Below are positions 1 to 8,685 of a stretch of 64,000 nt of DNA, piece by piece. This stretch comes from Acidimicrobiia bacterium. Its GTDB lineage: Bacteria; Actinomycetota; Acidimicrobiia; Spongiisociales; UBA11373. Position 1 is the stretch's first letter. Each line of letters begins with the position of its first letter. Location: NCBI GenBank assembly GCA_030584185.1, contig CP129495.1:1-64000 (forward strand), read 5' to 3'. The notes beneath the pieces are model-generated. The model did no database searches, was not told the origin of the DNA, and saw only the letters and a program-made list of their open reading frames with translations. The position numbers and the translations under genes were made by a program.

Positions 1-549
1 AACGTCGCCACCGCCCTCCTTCGCCAGCCTGATGTCGCCGGGCGAATCGCCGAGATCGTCCTCATGGGCGGCGGCTTCTTCGAGGGTGGAAACACGACCG
101 CGGCGGCGGAGTTCAACATCTACGTGGATCCCCACGCCGCCGACGCGGTGTTTCGCAGCGGGGTGCCGATCACCGTCATGCCGCTCGATGTGACCCACAA
201 GGCTCTGATCCTGCCCCGGCACCTGGAGCGATTCGCCGCTCTGGGCACCCGGGTCGGTGAGGCCGTCCATGGGCTGCTTGCCTTCTACGAGCGCTACGAC
301 GTGGAGAAGTACGGGATGGAGGGCGGGCCGCTCCACGATCCCTGCGTGATCGCCTTCCTGCTCAGGCCGCAGCTGTTCGGTGGCCGCCAGATCCACGTGG
401 CGGTGGAGACTGCGTCGGAGCTGACGATGGGGATGACCGTCGCCGACTGGTGGGGGATGAGCGGCCTGCCCGCCAACGCCACCTGGATGCGTGACGTGGA
501 CTCGGAGGGCTTCTTCGACCTCCTCCTGGAGCACATCGCCCGGCTCTAG
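1..549 (+). CDS. Inosine/uridine-preferring nucleoside hydrolase, C-terminal part
   Basis: The frame is open from the first base and ends in TAG at 547-549, so the N-terminus lies outside the window. The visible part reads through an LMGGG segment, an FNIYVDP segment and PLDVTHK, all typical of the IunH/Rih family. The HDP triplet at about nt 334-342 corresponds to the late catalytic His and calcium-binding Asp of the family. The early DxDxxxDD motif is not in view. These enzymes hydrolyse the N-glycosidic bond of ribonucleosides in purine/pyrimidine salvage. Base preference cannot be told from this half. The stop overlaps the stop of the convergent MFS gene by a few bases. Confidence 0.9.
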   Translation, partial: NVATALLRQPDVAGRIAEIVLMGGGFFEGGNTTAAAEFNIYVDPHAADAVFRSGVPITVMPLDVTHKALILPRHLERFAALGTRVGEAVHGLLAFYERYDVEKYGMEGGPLHDPCVIAFLLRPQLFGGRQIHVAVETASELTMGMTVADWWGMSGLPANATWMRDVDSEGFFDLLLEHIARL

Positions 550-1679
550 CCGGGTTCGTCCACGGCGACGAGCAGGGTGAGCAACGCCAGGCCGGCCACC
601 AGGGCCGATGCCAGCCCGGTGGCCCCGAACCCCTTCCATCCATAGAGCAGCGGCCCCAGGGCGTCGCCTGCGGCGCGGCCGATCCCGACTGCCACCATGA
701 GCCAGGCGAGGAAGCGCGCCCGCCCCGCCGGCTCCGCCTCGGAGGCGAGCGGGACCGTGGACACGATCGTGATCTCGAATGCGACGAAGGCGGCGGCAAC
801 CACCGTCAGTCCGCCCACCAGGCTGCCGGAGGCGAGAGCGATGCCCAGGTACCCGGCAACCGAGGCCCCGAGTCCGAGAGCCACCATGCGGCGCGGACCG
901 AGGCGATCGGCGAACACCAGCACCGACCCCTCGCCGGCCAGTTCGGCGATGGCCACCGTCATGGCCGCCAGGCCGAGCCCGGCGGCGGTGAGCCCGAAGC
1001 CGTCCTCGAGCCACGCCCCGAACACGATGAAGGTGGTCTCGGCGGCCAGGGAGAACAGGAGCCCGGTGAGGAGGAGGGCCTTGCCCTGTCGTCCGGGCCG
1101 GAAGCGGCCGAGCCTGGCTCCGGTGTCGCCGGTGTCTCCATCGAGGATGCGCGAGGCCGTCGCCGCCGCAACGGCCAGCAGTGCCGCCACCACCCAGAAC
1201 GGCGCCCGCCATCCGTGCGCGGCGATCAACCATCCGGCGGCAGGAGCTCCGATCAGCATGCCACCTGCCCAGGTGAGCTCCAGGATCGACAGGTAGCGGG
1301 CGCGACGCCAGTAGGGGGTTCGATCAGCCACGTACGACTGGGCGGCGGCGTCGAAGGAGGGCTTCCCCAGACCGAGAAGGAAAAGCCCGACGAGCGCCCC
1401 TGCCGGAACTCCACTGGCCGCCGTGATCAGGGCGCCGGCGGCCATCAGCGACAGCCCGAAGGCGGCGAGGCGAACCCGGCGCTCTCCGCGCCCCACGGTC
1501 GAGACGACGGCGGGCGTGGCGACGAAGGCGATGGAGCGCGCCGACAGCATGAGTCCGGCCTGCTCCAGCGAGATGCCGAGGCCGCGGGCGATGGCCGGCA
1601 GAAACGGATACAGGAACCGGTGGGCGGTGTTCACCACCAGCCGGGTTACGACCAGGTACCAGAGGGAGAGGCGGCTCAA
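546..1679 (-). CDS. Major facilitator superfamily permease
   Basis: The 377-residue product has about twelve hydrophobic segments and a GxxxDR-type loop (FADRLGPRR) in the second half, as in MFS drug or sugar efflux permeases. The frame is open further upstream, but hydrophobic protein starts only at LSRLSLWYLVV. A TTG at 1679 overlaps the stop of the upstream phosphatase gene (TTGA). This matches the coupling style seen elsewhere in the window, so I place the start there. The substrate is unknown. It forms a two-gene minus-strand unit with the SixA-like gene. The start codon choice is inference, the family call is firm. Confidence 0.85.
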   Translation of the reverse strand: MSRLSLWYLVVTRLVVNTAHRFLYPFLPAIARGLGISLEQAGLMLSARSIAFVATPAVVSTVGRGERRVRLAAFGLSLMAAGALITAASGVPAGALVGLFLLGLGKPSFDAAAQSYVADRTPYWRRARYLSILELTWAGGMLIGAPAAGWLIAAHGWRAPFWVVAALLAVAAATASRILDGDTGDTGARLGRFRPGRQGKALLLTGLLFSLAAETTFIVFGAWLEDGFGLTAAGLGLAAMTVAIAELAGEGSVLVFADRLGPRRMVALGLGASVAGYLGIALASGSLVGGLTVVAAAFVAFEITIVSTVPLASEAEPAGRARFLAWLMVAVGIGRAAGDALGPLLYGWKGFGATGLASALVAGLALLTLLVAVDEPG

Positions 1680-2152
1680 TGACGCCCGCCGCCGAGGGCG
1701 GCCGGGGTGACCATCCAGCGCAACGAGGCCCCTCCTGGTTCCGGCGGGCCCTCGATCAGTGCGGCTGCGGCGGTGACCATGTCGATCCGGCCGCCGCCGG
1801 TGAGCACCGCCACTGCCTGCGACCACACCGGTTCGTGGCCGAATGCCACGACGGGGCTGCGCCCGTCCTCGGCGAGAGCCCGGAGCAGGGCGCCCACACC
1901 TCCTCCGTAGAGGCTCTCGTCTTCTTCGATCTCGACCTCCCAGCCGGCGGCGGCCGCCACCAGATCGGCGGTACGGCGCGCCCTCACCGCCGGGGAAGTG
2001 ATCACCCGCCCCACCCGGGGAAGGGCCACGGCGAGGAAGGCGCCGAGGAGACGGGCGTCGGACTCGCCTCTGGGCGCCAGGGGACGGCCGATGTCGGCGA
2101 CTCCGGCGGGTCGACCCGCCTTGGCATGGCGAACCAGCAGCATGGTGATCAC
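1676..2152 (-). CDS. SixA-type histidine phosphatase
   Basis: The 158-residue protein belongs to the histidine phosphatase (phosphoglycerate-mutase-like) clan. The catalytic RH is at residues 8-9 in LLVRHAKAG, and the second histidine lies in VVAFGHEPVW. The small size and RHAKAG form fit the SixA branch, which dephosphorylates phosphohistidine or small phosphate esters. The gene starts with ATG and is divergent from the aminotransferase gene, with about 96 bp between them for both promoters. Its stop overlaps the TTG start of the MFS gene. The physiological substrate cannot be inferred. Confidence 0.85.
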   Translation of the reverse strand: MITMLLVRHAKAGRPAGVADIGRPLAPRGESDARLLGAFLAVALPRVGRVITSPAVRARRTADLVAAAAGWEVEIEEDESLYGGGVGALLRALAEDGRSPVVAFGHEPVWSQAVAVLTGGGRIDMVTAAAALIEGPPEPGGASLRWMVTPAALGGGRH

Positions 2153-2248
2153 CGGCGCAAGGCTAGGAGCGCCGACCGGCGAGATCGTCAGGCAGTCCGA
2201 CGAGGGCGACGGCAGGATCCCGTCGAGGGCTTGCTACCTTGCCTTCCG

Positions 2249-3442
2249 ATGACCTCGCCGATCTCTCGCCGCATCGCCGCCATCTCGGCCTCCCCGACCA
2301 TGGCGATCACGGCACGGGCGGCCGCCCTTCGGGCCGCGGGTCGTCCGGTCATCGGTTTCGCTGCCGGGGAACCCGACTTCCCGACCCCGCCCCACATCGT
2401 GGAGGCGGCGCGGGCGGCGGCCGGAGACCCCCGCCTCCACCACTACACCCCCGCAGCCGGGCTCCCGGAGCTGCGGGAGGCGGTGGCGGCCAAGACCCGG
2501 CGCGACTCCGGCATCGAAATCGATGCCGGTGAGGTGGCGATCACCGTAGGGGCCAAGGGGGCGGTCCACGCCGCCTGTGCCGCACTGCTCGACCCGGGCG
2601 ACGAGGTGCTGCTCCCCTCGCCGTACTGGGTCTCCTATCCGGAGATCATCGGGCTGGCGGGTGGTGTGACCCGCTTGGTCCCCTCGTCGATCGAAGAGGG
2701 ATTCAAGGTCTCGGTCGACGCTCTGGAGGCGGCGCGCACCCCGAACACGAGGATGCTGATCTTCGTCTCGCCGGGGAACCCCACCGGGGCCGTGTACAGC
2801 CCGGAGCAGGTGGCCGAGATCGGCCGCTGGGCGGCCCGCCACGGCATCTGGGTGCTGACCGACGAGATCTACGAGCACTTCGTGTACGGGGACGCCCGTT
2901 TCGCCTCGCTCCCGGCGGCGGCCCCGGAGGCGGCGTCGCGCTGCGTCGTGATCAACAGCGTCGCCAAGACCTACGCCATGACCGGATGGCGGGTCGGCTG
3001 GCTGGTCGCCCCCGCCGAGGTGACGTCGGCGGTGATCCGCTTTCAGTCCCACACCCTGTCGCACCCGTCCAACATCGCCCAGGCGGCGGCCCTTGCCGCC
3101 GTCGAGGGTTCCATGGAGCCGGTGGCTTCGATGCGATCTGCATTCGATCGAAGGCGGATCGCCATGCACGGCGCCCTGGCGGCGATACCAGGGGTCCAGG
3201 TGCTGGAGCCCGAGGGTGCCTTCTACTGCTTCCCCTCGGTGAGGGGCATGCTCGGCCGGGAGCTGGGAGGGGTCAGGCCGGAGTCCTCTGCGGAACTGGC
3301 CGTCGCGCTTCTCGAGCAGGCCGAGATCGCCGTCGTCCCCGGTGAGGCTTTCGGTGCTCCCGGGTACCTCCGCCTGTCGTTCGCCCTCGCCGACGACGAC
3401 CTGGAAGAGGGCATGGGGCGCTGGCGCTCGCTGGTCGGTTAG
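2249..3442 (+). CDS. PLP-dependent class I aminotransferase (aspartate aminotransferase-like)
   Basis: The 397-residue protein is a fold-type I aminotransferase. It shows the substrate-binding GEPDF motif near residue 40, the NPTG motif at 177-180, the PLP-binding D-x-x-Y (DEIYEHF) near 205-211, and the Schiff-base lysine K240 in SVAKTYAMTGWRVGW. Length and motifs match the AspC/AAT I-gamma group, which interconverts aspartate, glutamate and their oxoacids. Related enzymes also use prephenate or aromatic amino acids. The ATG at 2249 begins exactly where family similarity begins (MTSPISRR). The long upstream extension of the frame is not family-like. It ends convergently on aroQ with a 4-bp overlap. 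Confidence 0.9.
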   Translation: MTSPISRRIAAISASPTMAITARAAALRAAGRPVIGFAAGEPDFPTPPHIVEAARAAAGDPRLHHYTPAAGLPELREAVAAKTRRDSGIEIDAGEVAITVGAKGAVHAACAALLDPGDEVLLPSPYWVSYPEIIGLAGGVTRLVPSSIEEGFKVSVDALEAARTPNTRMLIFVSPGNPTGAVYSPEQVAEIGRWAARHGIWVLTDEIYEHFVYGDARFASLPAAAPEAASRCVVINSVAKTYAMTGWRVGWLVAPAEVTSAVIRFQSHTLSHPSNIAQAAALAAVEGSMEPVASMRSAFDRRRIAMHGALAAIPGVQVLEPEGAFYCFPSVRGMLGRELGGVRPESSAELAVALLEQAEIAVVPGEAFGAPGYLRLSFALADDDLEEGMGRWRSLVG

Positions 3443-3864
3443 GTCCCGGAGAGGATTTCCAGGGCGTTGCGGTATCCGGCGATACCCATGCCGGCAACTG
3501 TGGCGATGCATGCCGGGGCGATCACCGAGACCGACCGCCAGTTCTCCCGCTGCGAGATGTCTGAGATGTGGACCTCGACGGTGGGGAGCGCCGCCGCCTC
3601 GATGGCGTCGTGCAGGGCAAATGAGTAGTGGGTGAGCGCCCCGGGGTTGATCACCAGGGCGTCGTAGCGGCCGATGGCGTCGTGGATGCGGTCGATGAGC
3701 GCACCCTCGTGGTTCGTCTGGAAGGCATCGACCTCGATGCCCAGCTCCTCACCCCACCGCCGGCATCGATCCTCCACCTCGCCCAGGGTTGCCGTCCCGT
3801 AGACCTGGGGGAGGCGGGTCCCCAGAAGGTTGAGGTTGGGACCGTTGAGCACGAGGACCTTCAT
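3439..3864 (-). CDS. aroQ: Type II 3-dehydroquinate dehydratase
   Basis: The 141-residue protein is full length for the type II family. It shows the N-terminal NGPNLNLLG signature, the flexible lid arginine and tyrosine (R17, Y22 in GTRLPQVYG), NHEG at 51-54, NPGALTHYS near 73-81 and the late VEVHISD...RE segment with the catalytic-site histidine H99. The enzyme dehydrates 3-dehydroquinate to 3-dehydroshikimate in the shikimate pathway. It stands alone here, without other aro genes. It is followed 12 bp from the lipoate-ligase-like gene, on the same strand and probably cotranscribed. Confidence 0.96.
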   Translation of the reverse strand: MKVLVLNGPNLNLLGTRLPQVYGTATLGEVEDRCRRWGEELGIEVDAFQTNHEGALIDRIHDAIGRYDALVINPGALTHYSFALHDAIEAAALPTVEVHISDISQRENWRSVSVIAPACIATVAGMGIAGYRNALEILSGT

Positions 3865-3876
3865 CTGCCGGGCAGG

Positions 3877-4626
3877 CTATCGGGGAATCGCGTGTTGCGG
3901 CGCCGTGCGGCGCGCCTCTTCGACGAGGGAGTCGTCCAACTCGGCCGGGTCCGGCACCCACCCCTCGGCGACCCAGGTGTCGAGCAGGGCTCCGGCGACC
4001 TCATCGGCGCCGACACCGGGAAGGTCCCGGTCGATCGCCCCGGTGGCTTCGGGTCTCCAGCGATATCCCAGGGCCCGATAGACGGGCTCCAGAACCTCGT
4101 TGGTCGACTCGGCGCCCGACACCATGACGACGGCACCGATCTGAACTCCGCCTGCGACCAGACGCTGTGCCACTCCTGCAACCTTCCGGGTTCCTCCGAG
4201 GTTCACCGACCAGCGTCCCGGGCAGTACTCACCGGGTACCTCCCCGACTCGGGGATCCGCTCCGAGTCGGCGCAAGGCGTCGGCGATCGACCTCGCCGTC
4301 GCTTCGAACCGGTCGGCGATCGTCTCCAGGCCTCGGTGGTGGGGGAGGCTGAGTTCGAAGGCGATGGCGCCCGGGTGGAGCACGGCGGCGCGGCCCCCGA
4401 CGTTGCGAACCACCGGAGCGAAGCCGCACTCCCGGGCGGCTTCGGCGGCTGCGGTGAACTCGGGACGAACGGTGTCCTGCCTCCCGAAGGCAACCGTCTC
4501 TGCCGGCGACCACAGGCGGAGCGTCGGCGGATCGACACCGCCGGCGACCCGCCGCAGGACGACCGCCGAGAGGGCGACATCCGCAGCAGGCGGGTCGAGC
4601 CGCCGGTCGAGGAGGCGGATTCGCAC
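3877..4626 (-). CDS. Lipoate-protein ligase A / octanoyltransferase family protein
   Basis: The 249-residue product carries the biotin/lipoate A/B protein ligase fold. A VRNVGGRAAVLHPGA segment near residues 95-110 matches the family RRxSGGGAVxHxxG motif, with R and GGR in the expected places, and KVAGVAQR contains the conserved lysine. These enzymes move octanoate or lipoate onto the lysine of lipoyl domains. A lipoyl-domain E2 subunit is encoded at 37705-38880 in this window and is one plausible target. Ligase (LplA) versus octanoyltransferase (LipM/LipL) function cannot be decided here. It starts at ATG 4626, divergent from the lipoprotein gene. Confidence 0.75.
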   Translation of the reverse strand: MRIRLLDRRLDPPAADVALSAVVLRRVAGGVDPPTLRLWSPAETVAFGRQDTVRPEFTAAAEAARECGFAPVVRNVGGRAAVLHPGAIAFELSLPHHRGLETIADRFEATARSIADALRRLGADPRVGEVPGEYCPGRWSVNLGGTRKVAGVAQRLVAGGVQIGAVVMVSGAESTNEVLEPVYRALGYRWRPEATGAIDRDLPGVGADEVAGALLDTWVAEGWVPDPAELDDSLVEEARRTAPQHAIPR

Positions 4627-4747
4627 GGGACGAGGCTATCAGCGGTCGCTGAGCCCGAGCCCTCCGTACCACCATGCCCGTCGGCGACCGGGTTCGTCCG
4701 GTTCCGACGCCGGGCGGCGATAATCCGGCGACGGGCCGAGCGGTCCG

Positions 4748-5446
4748 GTGATCCAGATGCCTTCAAGAGCCACAACATGGGTAGTCGTTCTCTCGCTGGC
4801 GCTGGCCTCGTGCGGGGACGTCCTCGGCGGCGTCGGCGAGCTGTCGAGACGGGTCGTCCACGGGCGCGACCTGCCGGGCGTGGTCACCACCACGACACCC
4901 GTCGAGGCTCCGGCTCTGAGGCTCAAGCCGGTCACCGGGCTCGCCTGGTCGAACGACGGCATCGACGTGGGTACGGTCGGTCTCGACCGTGACGCCCTGA
5001 TCGTGGCGGTGTGGCGGCGCGGCAACACGGTGGACTCCTTCGTCCAGGCCACCAGGCGCGAGATCGCCATCGCCCTGCCCGGAATCGAGTTCCCCCGGCT
5101 GGTGCCCGAATCCGTCACCCATGTGTCGAGCCAGCTGATCTTCGATCAGGCCACCGGGACGCTTGACGTGGCCAACGCAGCCGCCTTCGGCATGTGGATC
5201 GGGCCACCATACGAGGCGCCACGATCCACGGCTCAGATGGTGGTGCTGCGAGTCGGTCTCGCCGCTCCCGGCGACGATGGGTCGGAGGGCATCCAGTCGT
5301 TTCGGGTCACCGACGGGCGCGAGATGGCGTGGACCGACGGCGGGTTCGTGTACCAGCTCTTCTGCAGGACCGGTGTCACCGAAGCGGCCTGTTTCGAGAT
5401 GGCCGGGGCGGCTGTGACGCTCTCCACGCTCGTGGCCGGCTCGTGA
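4748..5446 (+). CDS. Putative lipoprotein of unknown function
   Basis: The N-terminus has a short basic stretch, a hydrophobic run and a lipobox LASC near residues 19-22, so the protein is probably lipid-anchored on the outer face of the membrane. The rest (about 210 residues) has no motif I recognise. Two cysteines near the C-terminus (LFCRTG and EAACFE) could pair. The start may be the GTG at 4748 or the ATG at 4757, three codons later. It lies 22 bp before the ABC exporter gene and may share its transcript. No function is proposed. Confidence 0.65.
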   Translation: MIQMPSRATTWVVVLSLALASCGDVLGGVGELSRRVVHGRDLPGVVTTTTPVEAPALRLKPVTGLAWSNDGIDVGTVGLDRDALIVAVWRRGNTVDSFVQATRREIAIALPGIEFPRLVPESVTHVSSQLIFDQATGTLDVANAAAFGMWIGPPYEAPRSTAQMVVLRVGLAAPGDDGSEGIQSFRVTDGREMAWTDGGFVYQLFCRTGVTEAACFEMAGAAVTLSTLVAGS

Positions 5447-5468
5447 TCGCCTTTGGCTCCACGGGGCG

Positions 5469-7379
5469 GTGGCGATGATCGGGCAGGGCGGCTGGTGGTC
5501 GTACCTCCGGTACGACGAGGAGCAGGACCGGCCCAGCATCGACCGCGCCCTGGTGAGACGGGTCCTCGGATACGCCCGTCCCTACACCGGGCTGCTGGTC
5601 GTCGTCGCTTTCACGATCGTGTCGATCACGCTGGTCTCCCTGGTCCCCCCGCTGCTGATGCGAGATCTTCTCGACTCGGCGATCCCGGCCTCCGACATGG
5701 GCCGGGTCACCTGGTTGGGGCTGGGGATGGTCGCCGTTCCGCTGGTGAACGGGCTGGTGGGTGTGGTGCAGCGTTGGGCCTCGGCCAAGGCGGGTGAGGG
5801 GATCATCTTCGACCTGCGCACGGCGGTGTACTCCCATCTGCAGCGGATGTCCCTGGGGTTCTTCACCACGACCCGCCCGGGGGAGCTGATGTCGCGTCTC
5901 AACAGCGACGTCGTGGGCGCCCAGTCGGCGGTGACCGGGACCCTGGTCTCGTTGGCGTCGAACGGCCTCTCCGTGGTGGCGACCCTCGCAGTCATGCTGG
6001 GGCTGGAATGGCGGCTCACCCTCGCCGCGGTGGCGCTCCTGCCGCTCTTCATCTGGCCCAGCCGGGGGGTGGGCAGGGTGCTGCGCCGGGTGACCCGGGG
6101 CCAGATGCAGGCCAATGCCCGGATGACCTCGGCGATGAACGAGACCCTCAACCTGAGCGGAGCGTTGCTGGTGAAGCTGTTCGGCCGCACCTCCGACGAG
6201 GACCGCCGTTTTGCCGGCCACGCCGCCGAAGTTCGCGACCTGGGCGTGCGGCGAGCCCTCATCGGCAGGTGGTTCTTCATGGGGCTGGGCGTGGTGGGCG
6301 CCCTCGGCACCGCCCTCGTCTTCTGGCTGGGTGCCGTGCTCGTGATCAGGGGAGCGCTGACCGTGGGCACGGTGGTGGCCCTCTCCGCCTACCTGAGTCA
6401 GTTGTACGGTCCGCTGGCCGCACTCTCCAACACACGGGTGGAGCTGGCGACCTCGCTGGTGTCGTTCGAGCGCGTCTTCGAGGTTCTCGACCTCCCTCAC
6501 GACGTCGCCGAGCCCGATGATCCGGTCACTCTCGACACGGTTACCGGCCGCATCGAGTTCGATTCGGTCTCGTTCGACTACCGCCAGGCGGTTCCCGAAG
6601 GCCTCGACCACGTGGAGCGCTGGTCGTGGCAGGATCAGTCGGTGGAGGTCGGAGTCGAGCCGGTGCCTCGTGTCGGGAGGGGCCGCGCCATCGATCATCT
6701 CGACTTCACCGTCGAACCGGGCACCCTGGTCGCCCTGGTCGGCCCCAGCGGCGCCGGCAAGACCACCGTGACCTACCTGATCCCGCGGCTCTACGACGTG
6801 ACGACGGGCCGCATCCTGATAGACGGCCACGACGTGCGCCGCCTGTCGTTCGCCACCCTCAGCCGGAACATCGGTGTGGTGACCCAGGAGAACTACCTGT
6901 TCCACGACACGATCGCCGCCAACCTGCGCTACGCCCGGCCCGACGCCTCGGCCGGGGAACTCGAGGCGGCCGCTCGGGCGGCGAACATCCACGACCTGAT
7001 CGCCTCACTGCCCGGCGGCTACGACACGGTGGTGGGGGAGCGGGGGTATCGGCTCTCCGGTGGCGAGAAGCAGCGGGTCGCCATCGCCCGCGTGATCCTC
7101 AAGGATCCTCGGGTGCTCGTGCTCGACGAGGCGACGTCTCATCTCGATGCACGATCCGAAGCCCTCATCCAGGACGCCCTGGAGCGGGTGATGGCGGGCC
7201 GCACCTCCATCGTCATCGCCCACCGCCTGTCGACGGTGCTCGCCGCCGACCGGATCCTGGTGCTCGACGAGGGCCGGCTGGTGGAGGATGGCCGCCACCA
7301 GGACCTGCTGGCGGCGGGTGGGCTCTACGCCGAGCTGTTCCGAACCCAGTTCGCCGCCGGCGGGACCGCCACCGGGTGA
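5469..7379 (+). CDS. ABC exporter, fused transmembrane and ATPase domains
   Basis: The 636-residue half-transporter has an N-terminal type I exporter membrane domain (about residues 30-320, six hydrophobic helices) and a C-terminal nucleotide-binding domain. The Walker A is GPSGAGKTT, the Q-loop follows in GVVTQENYLF, the signature is LSGGEKQR, Walker B is VLVLDEAT and the H-loop histidine is in IVIAHRLST. Such proteins dimerise and export lipids, peptides or drugs. Between the first NBD strand (VSFDYR) and the usual LDFTVEPG strand sits an unusual insertion of about 30 residues rich in W, E and V. The substrate is unknown. The GTG start at 5469 is two codons before an alternative ATG. Confidence 0.9.
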   Translation: MAMIGQGGWWSYLRYDEEQDRPSIDRALVRRVLGYARPYTGLLVVVAFTIVSITLVSLVPPLLMRDLLDSAIPASDMGRVTWLGLGMVAVPLVNGLVGVVQRWASAKAGEGIIFDLRTAVYSHLQRMSLGFFTTTRPGELMSRLNSDVVGAQSAVTGTLVSLASNGLSVVATLAVMLGLEWRLTLAAVALLPLFIWPSRGVGRVLRRVTRGQMQANARMTSAMNETLNLSGALLVKLFGRTSDEDRRFAGHAAEVRDLGVRRALIGRWFFMGLGVVGALGTALVFWLGAVLVIRGALTVGTVVALSAYLSQLYGPLAALSNTRVELATSLVSFERVFEVLDLPHDVAEPDDPVTLDTVTGRIEFDSVSFDYRQAVPEGLDHVERWSWQDQSVEVGVEPVPRVGRGRAIDHLDFTVEPGTLVALVGPSGAGKTTVTYLIPRLYDVTTGRILIDGHDVRRLSFATLSRNIGVVTQENYLFHDTIAANLRYARPDASAGELEAAARAANIHDLIASLPGGYDTVVGERGYRLSGGEKQRVAIARVILKDPRVLVLDEATSHLDARSEALIQDALERVMAGRTSIVIAHRLSTVLAADRILVLDEGRLVEDGRHQDLLAAGGLYAELFRTQFAAGGTATG

Positions 7380-7407
7380 AGCCCGCCCCCGGCGGTATCG
7401 TGCCCGG

Positions 7408-8685
7408 ATGATCCGTCTCGCCGTCGCCATCGCCCTCGGTCGCCTTGCCGGATGGGTGAGCAAGGCGTTGGGACGGGGCGCCACCGCTGTTCCCGGGTTG
7501 GTCGCCGAGAAGATCCATCCCGCCGCCTCCTCTTGCCTGGCGGCCACCCTGCCCGAAGGCGTCGTCCTGGTGACCGGGACCAATGGCAAGACCACCACCA
7601 CCCGGATGCTGGTCACGATCCTCGAGCACTCGGGCAAGCGGGTGGTCACCAACAGATCGGGCTCGAACCTGGGCCGGGGGATCCTCACCGCCATGATCGC
7701 CGCCAGCCGCCAGGGTCGTCTGCTCGGCGATCTGGGGGTGTTCGAGGTGGATGAGGCGGCGGTGAGGTCCGTCGCCCCTGCACTGCATCCCCGAATCGTC
7801 GTCGTGACCAACCTGGCTCGCGACCAGTTGGATCGATACGGCGAACTCGACACGACGGCAGGTCATGTCGCCAGAGCCGTCGGGGTTTCCGAAGCCGGGG
7901 TGCTCAACTGCGACGATCCACTGGTGGCCTCGCTCGGCGGTCACCCGGGAGCGGTGCACTGGTACGGCGCGGTCGGGGCGATCCGGGACTCCCTGCCGTC
8001 CGATCCGGCGCTCCACGGAGGAGGGTCCGCTCCTGCTGTCATCGAACCGGATGCCCTGGTGGAGGAGTCCCATCCGGATGGCGACGGCCAGCAGATCCAG
8101 GTGCGTATCGACGGGGAGGTGTTGTCGACACGGCTTCACGTGCCCGGCGCATACAACGCCTACAACGCCGCCGCCGCCCTGCTTGCCGCCGCCCGGTTGG
8201 GGGTGAGACCGGAGGATGCGGCGGCCGCCATCGCCACCATGCCGCCGGCGTTCGGACGGGGCCAGGTCGTCGAGATGGACGGCCGGCGGGTGAAGGTGCT
8301 CCTGGTGAAGAACCCGGCGGGCCTCAACCAGGCGATCCGGCTGCTGGTGGCCGAGGCCGAGCCCCACCAGGTGCTGCTGGCGATCAACGATCAGCACGCC
8401 GACGGGAGGGATGTCTCCTGGCTGTGGGATGCCGCCGTGGAGGAGCTGGCGCACTCGCCGCATCGCTTCGGGGCTTCGGGGCAGCGGGCGCACGACATGG
8501 CACTCAGGTTCAAGTACGCAGGGGTCGATTGCTGGCTGGAGCAGGATGCGAAGGCCGCCCTCTCCCGGCTCGTCCACGACGCCGCCCCTGGCGAGACCGT
8601 CTACCTGGTTCCCACGTACACCGCCATGCTGACTTTCCTCGAGCTGTTGCTGCCGGGGATCCCTCGTGAGGAGGCCTGGTCATGA
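7408..8685 (+). CDS. murT: Lipid II isoglutaminyl synthase subunit MurT, lacking the zinc ribbon
   Basis: The 425-residue Mur-ligase-like protein has the ATP-binding GTNGKTTTT loop at residues 57-65, the Mur central domain with TNLARDQLDRYGE, and a C-terminal DUF1727 domain with DGRDVSWLWD, which carries the catalytic Asp region. With GatD it amidates the alpha-carboxyl of D-Glu in lipid II stem peptides, using glutamine. Family members usually have a four-cysteine ribbon inserted after the NCDDP segment. Here the corresponding stretch (about residues 185-230) has no cysteine and is Gly/Pro/Asp-rich. The ATG at 7408 is preferred over the upstream extension. The stop overlaps the gatD start (ATGA). 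Confidence 0.93.
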   Translation: MIRLAVAIALGRLAGWVSKALGRGATAVPGLVAEKIHPAASSCLAATLPEGVVLVTGTNGKTTTTRMLVTILEHSGKRVVTNRSGSNLGRGILTAMIAASRQGRLLGDLGVFEVDEAAVRSVAPALHPRIVVVTNLARDQLDRYGELDTTAGHVARAVGVSEAGVLNCDDPLVASLGGHPGAVHWYGAVGAIRDSLPSDPALHGGGSAPAVIEPDALVEESHPDGDGQQIQVRIDGEVLSTRLHVPGAYNAYNAAAALLAAARLGVRPEDAAAAIATMPPAFGRGQVVEMDGRRVKVLLVKNPAGLNQAIRLLVAEAEPHQVLLAINDQHADGRDVSWLWDAAVEELAHSPHRFGASGQRAHDMALRFKYAGVDCWLEQDAKAALSRLVHDAAPGETVYLVPTYTAMLTFLELLLPGIPREEAWS

